A stretch of DNA of 64,000 nt from Myxococcales bacterium (GTDB lineage: Bacteria > Myxococcota_C > UBA6777): the NCBI GenBank assembly GCA_020632975.1, contig JACKEL010000012.1, positions 121,238-185,237 of the forward strand, in the 5' to 3' direction. The notes beneath the pieces were generated by a model that was given only the letters and a program-made list of their open reading frames with translations, was not told the origin of the DNA and did no database searches. This document shows, piece after piece, positions 44,959 to 52,036 of the stretch. Position numbers and translations under genes: made by a program. Every line of letters starts with the position of its first letter. Position 1 is the first letter of the stretch.

Positions 44959-46191
44959 ATGTTCGTTTTTGTTCAAAACCAACACGGACTTCCCCTGATG
45001 CCTTGTTCTCCTGCCAAGGCTCGCCGTCTGCTTGATGCTGGCAAAGCCAAGGTGCTCCGAAGAACCCCCTTTACACTCAAACTATTGTATGGCTGTTCAG
45101 GATACAAACAGCCTGTGGTCGCGGGCATGGATACGGGAAGCCAAACCCTTGGATGCGCGGCGGTCGCCAACGGTCAAGTCGTCTATCAGTCGGAGGTCAC
45201 ACTCCGAACCGATGTGTCCAAAAAGATGCAGCAAAGGGCGGTGTATCGGCGGAATCGGCGAGGGCGCAAAACCCGCTATCGCAAGGCCCGCTGGCGCAAT
45301 CGCGCATCCATGCGCAAGAAAGGCCGCATCGCACCGTCTGTGCGCTCCAAGGTGGAAAGTCACTTGCGCGAGAAAAAGCAGGTGGAGGCGATACTTCCCG
45401 TCACATGGTGGAAAGTCGAGACCGCCAGTTTCGACACGCACAAGCTCACAAACCCCGACGTGTCGTCTGTGGGTTATCAGGAAGGCGCTCAAAAGGGATT
45501 TTACAACGTGAAAGCCTATGTACTCGACCGAGACGGGTATCGTTGCCAATCAAGGCAAAAAGTCGAACACGACAAGGTGTTGCAAGTCCATCACAAGGTG
45601 TTTCGCTCGCAGGGTGGGACAGAGACGCCCGACAATCTGGTCACGTTGTGTCGAAGATGTCATGAAGACTTACACGCTGGAATGTTTGCGCTCAAAGCCA
45701 GAAAAAACAAAACGAAACAGGTGACGGAAGTGGGTATCGTGAAAGCGCAGTTGAAGAAACGCTGGGAGTTTGAAGAGACGTATGGCTACGAAACGAAGTG
45801 GAAGCGAGAACAGTGTTTGGGCTTGCCGAAAAGCCATGCCAACGATGCGGTGGCGATTTGCTGTGAGGACGGGGAAAGGGCGAGGTTGGACGATGTGTTG
45901 TACTTGAAGCGGCACGTGGCAGCTGGAGACTACCAACAAACCAAAGGGGCACGCTCCGAAAAACGCATACCAACAGGAAAACTGTTTGGGTTACGCAAAC
46001 ACGACTTGGTCAGAACAGAAAAAGGGACAGGGTTTGTGAAAGGCAAGCGCAGCACAGGCTTTTTCGCACTGGAAAGCATCAACGGCGAAACGCTCACGGC
46101 TTCCGTCAACGTGAAGAAGGCCACCAAGCGGCTAGCCGCGAGAAGCACCACCCTCATGCAAAGAAAGGACGGCGCTTCCTCCCCCCTCTGA
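44959..46191 (+). CDS. iscB: IscB RNA-guided nuclease (PLMP, RuvC, HNH)
   Basis: IscB, 410 residues, full length. The N-terminal PLMP motif is present at residues 12-15 (GLPLMPCSPAKARRLL). RuvC-I has Asp58 in GMDTGSQTLG. An Arg-rich bridge helix occupies about 93-125. RuvC-II has Glu154 in VETASFD, and RuvC-III has Asp296 in SHANDAVAI. The HNH domain is inserted between them at about 185-240, with VHHKVF (His211, His212), DNLVTLC and RRCHEDLH. The first zinc-knuckle pair is changed: CQSR at 196-199 where most IscB proteins have C-x-x-C. A C-terminal domain (about 315-400) is the likely target-interaction part. RuvC cuts the non-target strand and HNH the target strand in known IscB. ATG at 44959 has AAAAGGA upstream. 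Confidence 0.93.
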   Translation: MFVFVQNQHGLPLMPCSPAKARRLLDAGKAKVLRRTPFTLKLLYGCSGYKQPVVAGMDTGSQTLGCAAVANGQVVYQSEVTLRTDVSKKMQQRAVYRRNRRGRKTRYRKARWRNRASMRKKGRIAPSVRSKVESHLREKKQVEAILPVTWWKVETASFDTHKLTNPDVSSVGYQEGAQKGFYNVKAYVLDRDGYRCQSRQKVEHDKVLQVHHKVFRSQGGTETPDNLVTLCRRCHEDLHAGMFALKARKNKTKQVTEVGIVKAQLKKRWEFEETYGYETKWKREQCLGLPKSHANDAVAICCEDGERARLDDVLYLKRHVAAGDYQQTKGARSEKRIPTGKLFGLRKHDLVRTEKGTGFVKGKRSTGFFALESINGETLTASVNVKKATKRLAARSTTLMQRKDGASSPL

Positions 46192-46200
46192 AGAAGGGGG
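46182..46200 (+). other. Right-end hairpin of the IscB element
   Basis: CCCCCT (46182-46187) and AGGGGG (46195-46200) form a six-base stem with a seven-base loop that contains the end of the iscB stop codon. This fits the right-end subterminal hairpin recognised by TnpA in IS200/IS605 elements. Confidence 0.55.
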
Positions 46201-46219
46201 TCTCCGCGCCGAAGAGTCG

Positions 46220-47668
46220 ATGACATCAATTGTTTTGGTGGACGATGAGAAAGATCTTCTGGAGTCCCTTGCGCGTGTCTTGCGCAAGGAGTTCCCCAAT
46301 GCGAATGTTCGCTGCACGATCCGCCCTGTCGAGGCCAGAGAGTGGCTTTTGGCAGAACGTCCTGCTTTGTTGATTACAGACGTGCGTATGCCAGAGATCT
46401 CGGGCCTGGAGTTGTTGTCTTTGGTGAGCGAACGATGGGGATTTGTCCCCACGATCATCATGACCGCGTTTGCTTCTCCTGAGCTGGATGAGGCCCTAAA
46501 ACTAGGGACTTTCCATTATCTTCCCAAACCTTTCCGCAATCTTGAGTTGGTGCGCTTGGTTCGGCGTCTTCTGGAAGAAGAGAGCGCAAAGAACGAGCCC
46601 GAGGGCTTTGCGGGGACTGTCTCGGTCTCGATGCTTGCTGATGTTGTGCAGTTGCACTCTTTGGCCGGTAGCTCGGGGGTCTTGGTGATCGATACGTCTC
46701 TTCGTCGTGGCAAGATCTTCTTTCTAAAAGGTCGGATCGTTCACGCTGAAGACGGCAGCATGGAAGGGCGCGAAGCCTTCAACCAGATCGTGAGTTGGAA
46801 GAGTGGTCGCTTTTCTTTCTCGCGTCAGCTCGCTGAAAGAGAAACCATCTTTGCCCCTGCATCAGAGCTTTTGATCGATGCGCTGCGGCTCAGTGATGAG
46901 TCACAACGCGACGATGATGAGCTTTTGTTTGACGGCTCAAGCGATGATCACAACAGTGCTTTGGATCTCATGTTTGCAGACCCTACAGACAAACCCAGCG
47001 AAGAAAGCAGCTTTGAAGCCTTTGGAAAAGCATTGGAAGCTTTTTCGCCCCTGAAAACGGAACCCAAAGGTCCCAAAAAACCTGCCGCTCCTTTGGCTGA
47101 AAAAAAGCCCGCTGTTTCTTTGGTCGAAAAAAAGCCCGTTGCTCCTTTGGTCGAAAAAAAGCCGCCTTTGCCAGAACCCACAACACCTCCCGCAAAACTC
47201 GCCCAAGTCACCTCGTCAGGATCGCTCCAAATCGTCGCAGCTACGGCACCTATCGAACCACCTATCCACGAAGGAGGGTACATCTCTTCTTCTGCGGTCC
47301 CAGTGAACAACTTTTTGGAGAGTTTGTCGCAGTTCAAGGATCTTGGGGGCTTTTTGGGGGCTGCTCTATGCGATGGAGCCAAGAGCCTTCTCCTCGCTTC
47401 CTACGGAGGCAACTACGCTTGGCAAGATGCGCTGCCTTTTCAGTATGAGATGCTACAAAAAGAAAACGACTTGGTTGCTGTGGTCTCTTCCGAAAAAAGC
47501 GTGCGAGATATCATCTTGACTTCAGAAGACTTTTTTTACGTGATGCGGCCTTGCGATACCAAGGGACATATCTTTCTTGTGCTACTCCTCGAGCGTGCTC
47601 AGTCCAACCTCGCCCTCGCTCGGATCACCATGGCAGAGATCCAAGAAGAGCTGGTTTTGCCTGAGTGA
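46220..47668 (+). CDS. Response regulator with DUF4388 and LC7-like domains
   Basis: A 482-residue multi-domain signalling protein. Residues 1-120 are a receiver with Asp54 in LLITDVRMP, a Thr in IIMTAF and Lys in LPKPF. Residues about 128-225 match the DUF4388/PATAN domain: VSMLADVVQLHSLAGSSGVLVI and RRGKIFFLKGRIVHAE. A Pro/Lys linker (about 285-335) holds three copies of an E-K-K-P-A/V unit. The C-terminal about 125 residues are LC7-like and share the SNLALARI-type ending with the protein at 48012-48374. It is a non-DNA-binding output, probably for protein-protein signalling. The IscB element ends about 20 bases upstream; the ribosome site GAAGAG (46211-46216) is weak. Confidence 0.88.
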   Translation: MTSIVLVDDEKDLLESLARVLRKEFPNANVRCTIRPVEAREWLLAERPALLITDVRMPEISGLELLSLVSERWGFVPTIIMTAFASPELDEALKLGTFHYLPKPFRNLELVRLVRRLLEEESAKNEPEGFAGTVSVSMLADVVQLHSLAGSSGVLVIDTSLRRGKIFFLKGRIVHAEDGSMEGREAFNQIVSWKSGRFSFSRQLAERETIFAPASELLIDALRLSDESQRDDDELLFDGSSDDHNSALDLMFADPTDKPSEESSFEAFGKALEAFSPLKTEPKGPKKPAAPLAEKKPAVSLVEKKPVAPLVEKKPPLPEPTTPPAKLAQVTSSGSLQIVAATAPIEPPIHEGGYISSSAVPVNNFLESLSQFKDLGGFLGAALCDGAKSLLLASYGGNYAWQDALPFQYEMLQKENDLVAVVSSEKSVRDIILTSEDFFYVMRPCDTKGHIFLVLLLERAQSNLALARITMAEIQEELVLPE

Positions 47669-47734
47669 TTTTCACCCACTTTTTCCTCCACTTGCTAAGA
47701 AGTGGGTGAAAATCATCCAATTGGATGATTTTCA
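47667..47734. repeat. Overlapping inverted repeats after the regulator gene
   Basis: GATTTTCACCCACTT at 47667-47681 is perfectly complementary to 47700-47714. The second arm overlaps a 28-bp perfect palindrome at 47707-47734 whose half is TGAAAATCATCCAA. The two structures share bases, so they exclude each other. Placed right at the stop codon, they could form a terminator or a switchable structure. Confidence 0.8.
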
Positions 47735-48011
47735 TCCACATGTAAAAAACTTGCTTTTTCGTTATGGATAATATTGGGGGTTGCACTGCGCGGGAGAGGC
47801 GAGACGGCCAAGTCTTTCGCGGATTTTGGGGAGAGAGAGAGACTGGTATGTTTCTTGTTATGAGGCTGTTCGTACACAAGAGTGAAAGAGGCTCGTTTGT
47901 GTTTCTCAGATGTAAGAAAACACGGTGAGCCATCCCCATTCACGTGGATGTCCTTGAAACAAAACGTTTCATTACCCCCCGCAAGGGTGTTTTCACCAAA
48001 GGAGCGAACAG
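47735..48011. other. Leader of the second LC7-like gene
   Basis: Non-coding stretch between the overlapping inverted repeats and the LC7-like gene. No RNA gene recognised. AAAGGAG at about 47998-48004 is the ribosome site for the gene at 48012. A promoter in this stretch is likely. Confidence 0.35.
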
Positions 48012-48374
48012 ATGGCAGGTATCCAACAGTCCCTCGAAAAAGCAATGCAAATCTCTGGTGCTGTGGGCGTTGCATTGGTTGATTTCCAATCTGGTATGTG
48101 TCTTGGGACGAGCGGTGGTGGCGCCCTCAATATGGAATTGGCTGCCGCAGGAAACACCGAAGTTGTTCGCGCAAAGAAAAGCGTTCGTGACAAACTCGGC
48201 CTCAAGGACAAGATCGAAGACATCCTGATCACCCTCGACTCGCAGTACCACTTGATCCGTATGATGCACTCCAACATCAACGTCTTCTTCTACCTCGTGT
48301 TGGATCGTACGAAAGCCAACCTCGCGCTTGCACGTATCGAACTCCAACAAATCGATAAAAACCTCGATTTCTAA
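48012..48374 (+). CDS. Small roadblock/LC7-like protein
   Basis: A 120-residue protein with MAGIQQSLEKAMQISGAVGVALVDFQSGMCLGTSG at the start, a helix, ILITLDSQYHLIRMMHSNINVFFYLVLDR and TKANLALARIELQQI at the end. The final part is nearly the same as the C-terminal domain of the preceding regulator (SNLALARITMAEI), so the two share an ancestor. A roadblock fold is the best guess. AAAGGAGCG lies just upstream. It may dimerise with the regulator's C-terminal domain. Confidence 0.8.
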   Translation: MAGIQQSLEKAMQISGAVGVALVDFQSGMCLGTSGGGALNMELAAAGNTEVVRAKKSVRDKLGLKDKIEDILITLDSQYHLIRMMHSNINVFFYLVLDRTKANLALARIELQQIDKNLDF

Positions 48375-48414
48375 TCATCCCTCTTCCCTTCCCCCCGTAG
48401 ATACCACCCCTTTA

Positions 48415-49086
48415 TCACCCCTCACTCTTCTCTATCGTTTCGTCCGAAGCGATCTCTTCTGTATGCAATCCATTTAAGATCAAGCTTGTAAGCTGATCAG
48501 GGAGACTCAACAAGTCACCCAGATCATCGCCGCTCAACAAAGCAAAGAGCAAGCGTTCTGTCGCACCAAGCACCACATAAGCACTCAGCTTGTGAGGGTA
48601 GGGTCGCAACAGGCCGTGTGTATGGGCCGCACGTGTTAGCCGCAGCGCACGTTGGTTGAGCAACGTCGTGAGTTGGTGGATGCTTTCTCGCGCACCCACA
48701 GCTGGAGCACGATTTTCTTGGAGATACAACAACACCCGAGAAGCCCGCTCCAACAACAGTGGCGCCAGTTCTGCCGCAAGCGCAACATAGGCTTCTTGCA
48801 AAGCCTCCGAAGAAGAAGCCTCCTCCAGTCGTGTCTCGCAACGATCAAAGATCACCTCCATCGAAGAGACAAGCTCCTCAAAGAGACTTTGCACAAGTTC
48901 TGCTTTGTCGCGAAAGTACCGATAAAAGCTACCCTTTGCGACGCTTGCGCGTTGGACGATCTCGTCGATGGTGACGCTCTCGATCCCCTTCTCTAAAAAA
49001 AGCACCAAACCCGCCTCTTTTAACTCTTCAATGCGACGGCGACGCGTTTGCGCTCTCTTTCCTTCTTCGGGTTGCTTGGCATTCAA
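48415..49086 (-). CDS. TetR-family transcriptional regulator
   Basis: A 223-residue TetR regulator. The DNA-binding domain (about 13-65) has AGLVLFLEKGIESVTIDEIVQRASVAKGSFYRYFRDKAELV, a textbook TetR helix-turn-helix. The helical ligand domain follows (about 70-223). It is divergent from a di-iron membrane hydroxylase gene; the gap of about 260 bases holds two TGACT-N4-AGTCA palindromes, which are good candidates for its operator. It probably represses the hydroxylase gene and possibly itself, with a lipid-like inducer. Confidence 0.9.
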   Translation of the reverse strand: MNAKQPEEGKRAQTRRRRIEELKEAGLVLFLEKGIESVTIDEIVQRASVAKGSFYRYFRDKAELVQSLFEELVSSMEVIFDRCETRLEEASSSEALQEAYVALAAELAPLLLERASRVLLYLQENRAPAVGARESIHQLTTLLNQRALRLTRAAHTHGLLRPYPHKLSAYVVLGATERLLFALLSGDDLGDLLSLPDQLTSLILNGLHTEEIASDETIEKSEG

Positions 49087-49254
49087 GATCTCGTCCTCTT
49101 CTTTGTGGGCTCTTTTGCCGAGGTTCCTCTGACAGTTTCGCCTCTTCTATCACAGTCCGACTTCCTTTCCAAGTCACAAAACCCCCATACCACACGCTTC
49201 TGCTGGCTTCCGCCTGTCAATCAAGCCTCCTCTCCTTCTGCTTTTTTTGAATTG

Positions 49255-49268
49255 TGACTAAGAAGTCA
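49255..49268. promoter_or_regulatory. TetR operator candidate, site 1
   Basis: TGACT-AAGA-AGTCA, followed by TCTTTTT. A second copy with the same core and the same downstream TCTTTT lies 61 bases to the right. Both are in the divergent tetR-hydroxylase region. Confidence 0.65.
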
Positions 49269-49315
49269 TCTTTTTCCTTGCTTCCCTGATCTTTTTGTGG
49301 CACATCTGAGGAATG

Positions 49316-49329
49316 TGACTGTTTAGTCA
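49316..49329. promoter_or_regulatory. TetR operator candidate, site 2
   Basis: TGACT-GTTT-AGTCA ending about six bases before the AAGGAGG ribosome site of the hydroxylase gene. Binding here would block transcription or its start. Confidence 0.65.
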
Positions 49330-49348
49330 TCTTTTAAGGAGGTGTACG

Positions 49349-49945
49349 ATGGGAGAAGGGTTCATTTGGTTGTTGCATGGGTTGAGCTTTCCGTTGGCGT
49401 TGTTGTATGCAAACGCGGGAGAGTGGGTGATCCACAAGTACGTGTTGCACGGTTTGGGCCGAAAAAAGGGCACGTATTGGAGTTTTCACTGGCATGAACA
49501 TCATCGCGAAGTGAGACGCAACGACCATGTTGATCCCATGTACGAGTCGCCCAAGTGGTGGTCGCTTAATGCTTTTACAAAAGAGTGTTTGGGTCTTTCA
49601 TTGGCGGCGTTGGTGCATATCCCGTTGTTGCCGTGGGCACCGCTTTTTGTGTTGGGGGTGTGGTTTAGCGTGGGGCGATACTTTTATGTGCACCGACGAT
49701 CACATCTGGATACTGCATGGGCGCGGCGTTCGTTGCCTTGGCACGTGGATCACCACTTGGGCCCCAACCAAGATGCGAACTGGTGTGTTTCCTACCCTTG
49801 GTTCGATTGGATCATGGGGACGCGTGAGCATTATCTTGGAACAGAGCGGGAGATCCGCGATCAAGAACGTCGCGTGGAGAAGCAAAAGCGCAAAGACGCC
49901 GAAGCATCCGCGGCTTTGGTTCAACCGCAAAGCTCTCATGTTTGA
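49349..49945 (+). CDS. Fatty acid hydroxylase/sterol desaturase superfamily protein
   Basis: A membrane-bound di-iron protein of 198 residues. The histidine clusters of the family are present: HKYVLH, HWHEHH, HRRSH and HVDHH. Hydrophobic helices at about 8-25 and 80-105 anchor it. The family hydroxylates or desaturates lipids or carotenoids. Regulated in trans by the divergent TetR gene is the natural reading. AAGGAGG lies just upstream of the ATG at 49349. The C-terminus is a charged helix (EREIRDQERRVEKQKRK). Confidence 0.9.
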   Translation: MGEGFIWLLHGLSFPLALLYANAGEWVIHKYVLHGLGRKKGTYWSFHWHEHHREVRRNDHVDPMYESPKWWSLNAFTKECLGLSLAALVHIPLLPWAPLFVLGVWFSVGRYFYVHRRSHLDTAWARRSLPWHVDHHLGPNQDANWCVSYPWFDWIMGTREHYLGTEREIRDQERRVEKQKRKDAEASAALVQPQSSHV

Positions 49946-50505
49946 TCTGTGTCGTCGAGGGGGAGGCGTGATCTGATAAGGCGCAAGAGAGGGGCTTTTC
50001 GCGTAGCGTGGGGGCGCAAAACAAGCGTACTGAGCTAGGTTAGGTAAAAAATCGACGAGACTTGTTGCGTTGTAGGCGGGGCAGCGGGCGTTGTGGTTGC
50101 AGGGCTTCGCGTGGCTGATCGGGATTGGGGCGAAGTCTGATTGCTGCGGGTGTTTGGAGGGGATCGCGCAGACTGAGCGGGGTATGTCCTGGTAAAGGAG
50201 TGCGCGACCGCAGCGGAGTATGGCCAAAAAAGGATGTGTGGGTTTCGTATCGTTGCATAGGCAAAAGCCTCCTTGGGTCAGGCGAACCGTTCGGTCGCAT
50301 CGGCCTCATAAGAAGGTTGTGGGGTTGGTGCCTTGCTTGTGGCCTGTCAGGGAGGGGCCTTGAAAGAGCGAGGGGGGCATGTGCGTGTGAGGATGCGGGC
50401 GCTCTCTTAAAAGCAAAGAACTTCAACAAGATACAATGCCTTGAAAAGATGGACAAGAGCTTTTTTGGGTTTGTCTTTGATTTTTTTTGGTTTTTGGAGA
50501 TCAGA
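49946..50505. other. Non-coding stretch without a recognised feature
   Basis: About 560 bases after the hydroxylase gene. The long open frames on both strands (plus 50125-50877, minus 50564-50040) have simple Pro/Arg/Gly-rich or unpatterned translations, overlap mtnC in part, and lack ribosome sites. G-rich purine tracts are frequent. No tRNA, terminator with a T run, or repeat array was seen. Confidence 0.35.
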
Positions 50506-51252
50506 TCACAGAAGAGAGCGGAAGTCAGGGAGCGTAGGGAAGGGGTGTTCGGGCTGGGGGGCATTGCCTGGGCGCAACATCACTGCGGTCTTCATCCCTG
50601 CGTCGTGTGCGGCTTGGGCTTCTTGGTAGATATCCGTCAAAAACAAGACGCGGCTGGGATCACACTGCAACTGCTTGGCGATGTTTTGGTAAGAAGTCAC
50701 CTCGCGTTTGTGCCCAGAAGTCGTGTCAAAGTTCCCTTGGATGTAAGGCGTAAGATCGCCCGCTGGAGTGTGCGCAAACAACAGTTTTTGTGCTGCGATG
50801 CTACCCGAACTGTAGATGGCGACGGTGTGTCCTGCGGCTTTCCAACGGATGAAAGCATCCGATACATCGGGAAATAATTCGCTTTGGAGGGCACCCGAAG
50901 CATAGCCTTCTGCCCAGATCTTGCCTTGCAGCGACTTGAGCGCGGTGACTTTGCGATCTCCATCCATCATCTGTTGGATGTAGGCCCAAAGTGCGTCTTT
51001 TTGTTCAGCTTGGCTGGTTGCTGCGGAAAAGGCCTTGGCTTGGGGGATATCTTGCTTGGCGTCTTCTTCAGCTTGTTGGCGAAAAAGAGCGAGGTCTTCT
51101 TGGATCGCTGGTGTTTCCCAGTGATCGGCGAGGTAGGCTTGGGCATGTGCGCGAGCAAAAGGAAAAAGCACGTTGTACACAAACGAAACAGGGGTGGTGG
51201 TCCCTTCGATGTCCAAGAGCAAGACATCGTAACCATCGAGAGATGCGGTCAT
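50506..51252 (-). CDS. mtnC: Enolase-phosphatase E1 (acireductone synthase)
   Basis: MtnC, 248 residues, of the HAD superfamily. It enolises and dephosphorylates 2,3-diketo-5-methylthiopentyl-1-phosphate to acireductone in methionine salvage. Motif I LLLDIEGTTTPVSFVYN is diagnostic, followed by HAD motif II in VAIYSSGSIAAQKL and the DTTSGHKREVTSY segment, and the acidic motif in VLFLTDIYQEAQAAHDAGM; the Asp of the last motif, often with a preceding Ser, is present. The ATG at 51252 has AAAGGAG upstream; the frame opens at 51372. No other methionine-salvage gene is adjacent. Confidence 0.95.
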   Translation of the reverse strand: MTASLDGYDVLLLDIEGTTTPVSFVYNVLFPFARAHAQAYLADHWETPAIQEDLALFRQQAEEDAKQDIPQAKAFSAATSQAEQKDALWAYIQQMMDGDRKVTALKSLQGKIWAEGYASGALQSELFPDVSDAFIRWKAAGHTVAIYSSGSIAAQKLLFAHTPAGDLTPYIQGNFDTTSGHKREVTSYQNIAKQLQCDPSRVLFLTDIYQEAQAAHDAGMKTAVMLRPGNAPQPEHPFPTLPDFRSLL

Positions 51253-51334
51253 CTTAAAGCTCCTTTGGCAAAAAGTTGTTTCTCGAAGTAGCTGATATCT
51301 CCCCCAAGTGCAAGCGTGCTCTTTGTTGCTTCTT

Positions 51335-51365
51335 TTGATGCAATATGTTGCCAATGTTGCATCAA
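51335..51365. promoter_or_regulatory. Inverted repeat upstream of mtnC
   Basis: TTGATGCAA (51335-51343) and TTGCATCAA (51357-51365) are perfectly complementary with a 13-base spacer, about 85 bases upstream of mtnC and 200 bases before the rhodanese gene. A protein-binding site or hairpin is possible. The rest of the 312-base gap shows no gene. Confidence 0.5.
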
Positions 51366-51564
51366 GATACATCTTTTGTTGCTTGGGCTACTCGTCGAAA
51401 AAAGCGAGGAGTGGCTTGGAGGCAAGAGGTTTGTGGTGTTTTGTTGAATCGAAAAGTGTTGGTATAGGATCTGAAGTGACGTTGGGCGATGTTGCACCCA
51501 AGGCATTTTCTGATATCTCACACAATCAGCCTTCGGGCTTTCTTTCAGATAAGGAGATCCCATC

Positions 51565-51882
51565 ATGAAAGTTCTTTATTACGATGAGTTCGCGAAAGTA
51601 AAAGACAATTACCGTTTGATCGATGTGCGTGAGCGCGATGAGTTCGAAGAAGTCCACGTGAAGGGCGCGGAGAACCTGCCTTTAACGGATCTTGAGCGAG
51701 GCAAGCGCTTTGAAGCAGACGATCGTCCCATCGCTTACATCTGCCGTTCGGGTCGCCGTAGCGCATTGGCGTGTATGCAGCTCGAAGCAGAGGGCTTTCC
51801 TGAAGGAACCAACATCGAAGGCGGCACCATGGCTGCGATCCAGATGGGCCAAGATCAGGTAGTCTTTAGCAGCAAGAGATAA
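51565..51882 (+). CDS. Single-domain rhodanese-like protein
   Basis: A 105-residue rhodanese (thiosulfate sulfurtransferase) domain. It shows YRLIDVRERDEFEEVHVKGAENLPL, then IAYICRSGRRSALAC with the active-site loop C-R-S-G-R-R-S and nucleophile Cys60, and a closing NIEGGTMAAIQMG. It probably carries persulfide sulfur. AAGGAGATCCCATC lies upstream of the ATG. It precedes the large carboxylase gene by about 150 bases, on the same strand. Confidence 0.93.
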   Translation: MKVLYYDEFAKVKDNYRLIDVRERDEFEEVHVKGAENLPLTDLERGKRFEADDRPIAYICRSGRRSALACMQLEAEGFPEGTNIEGGTMAAIQMGQDQVVFSSKR

Positions 51883-52036
51883 ACCTTGGTTGGGGCTGTG
51901 TAGGGGGTCGTGGTTGGGGAAGGGGACTCTTCAAGGCGACGCAGGCTTGATTCCTGATAGACTTTCGAGTATGTGGAGCGGCGGCATCTTTGCAAAGAGG
52001 TGCGGTTCACGTTCTACAGTCGAGAGAGGTCGCAGG

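Larger units (their letters stand above)
44671..46201 (+). mobile_element. IscB-omega-RNA element of IS200/IS605 type, lacking tnpA
   Basis: An element made of an omega-RNA region followed by iscB, inserted in the same direction as the signalling cluster between two response-regulator genes. No TnpA transposase is present, so it would have to be mobilised in trans. The left side begins with a palindromic stem at 44671. A hairpin at the right side, CCCCCT (46182-46187) with AGGGGG (46195-46200), overlaps the iscB stop codon and resembles the subterminal palindromes of the family. Exact ends are unknown. TTAC directly precedes the left boundary at 44667-44670. Confidence 0.6.

Noticed and set aside
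46226..46229. TCAA as a right-end cleavage site for the IscB element, as in IS608
   Set aside because: It lies inside the next gene's first codons, about 26 bases beyond the right hairpin; the distance and position make it unlikely.
50125..50877. A 250-codon plus-strand frame overlapping mtnC
   Set aside because: Its second half is antisense to the conserved mtnC, the first half has no pattern, and there is no ribosome site.
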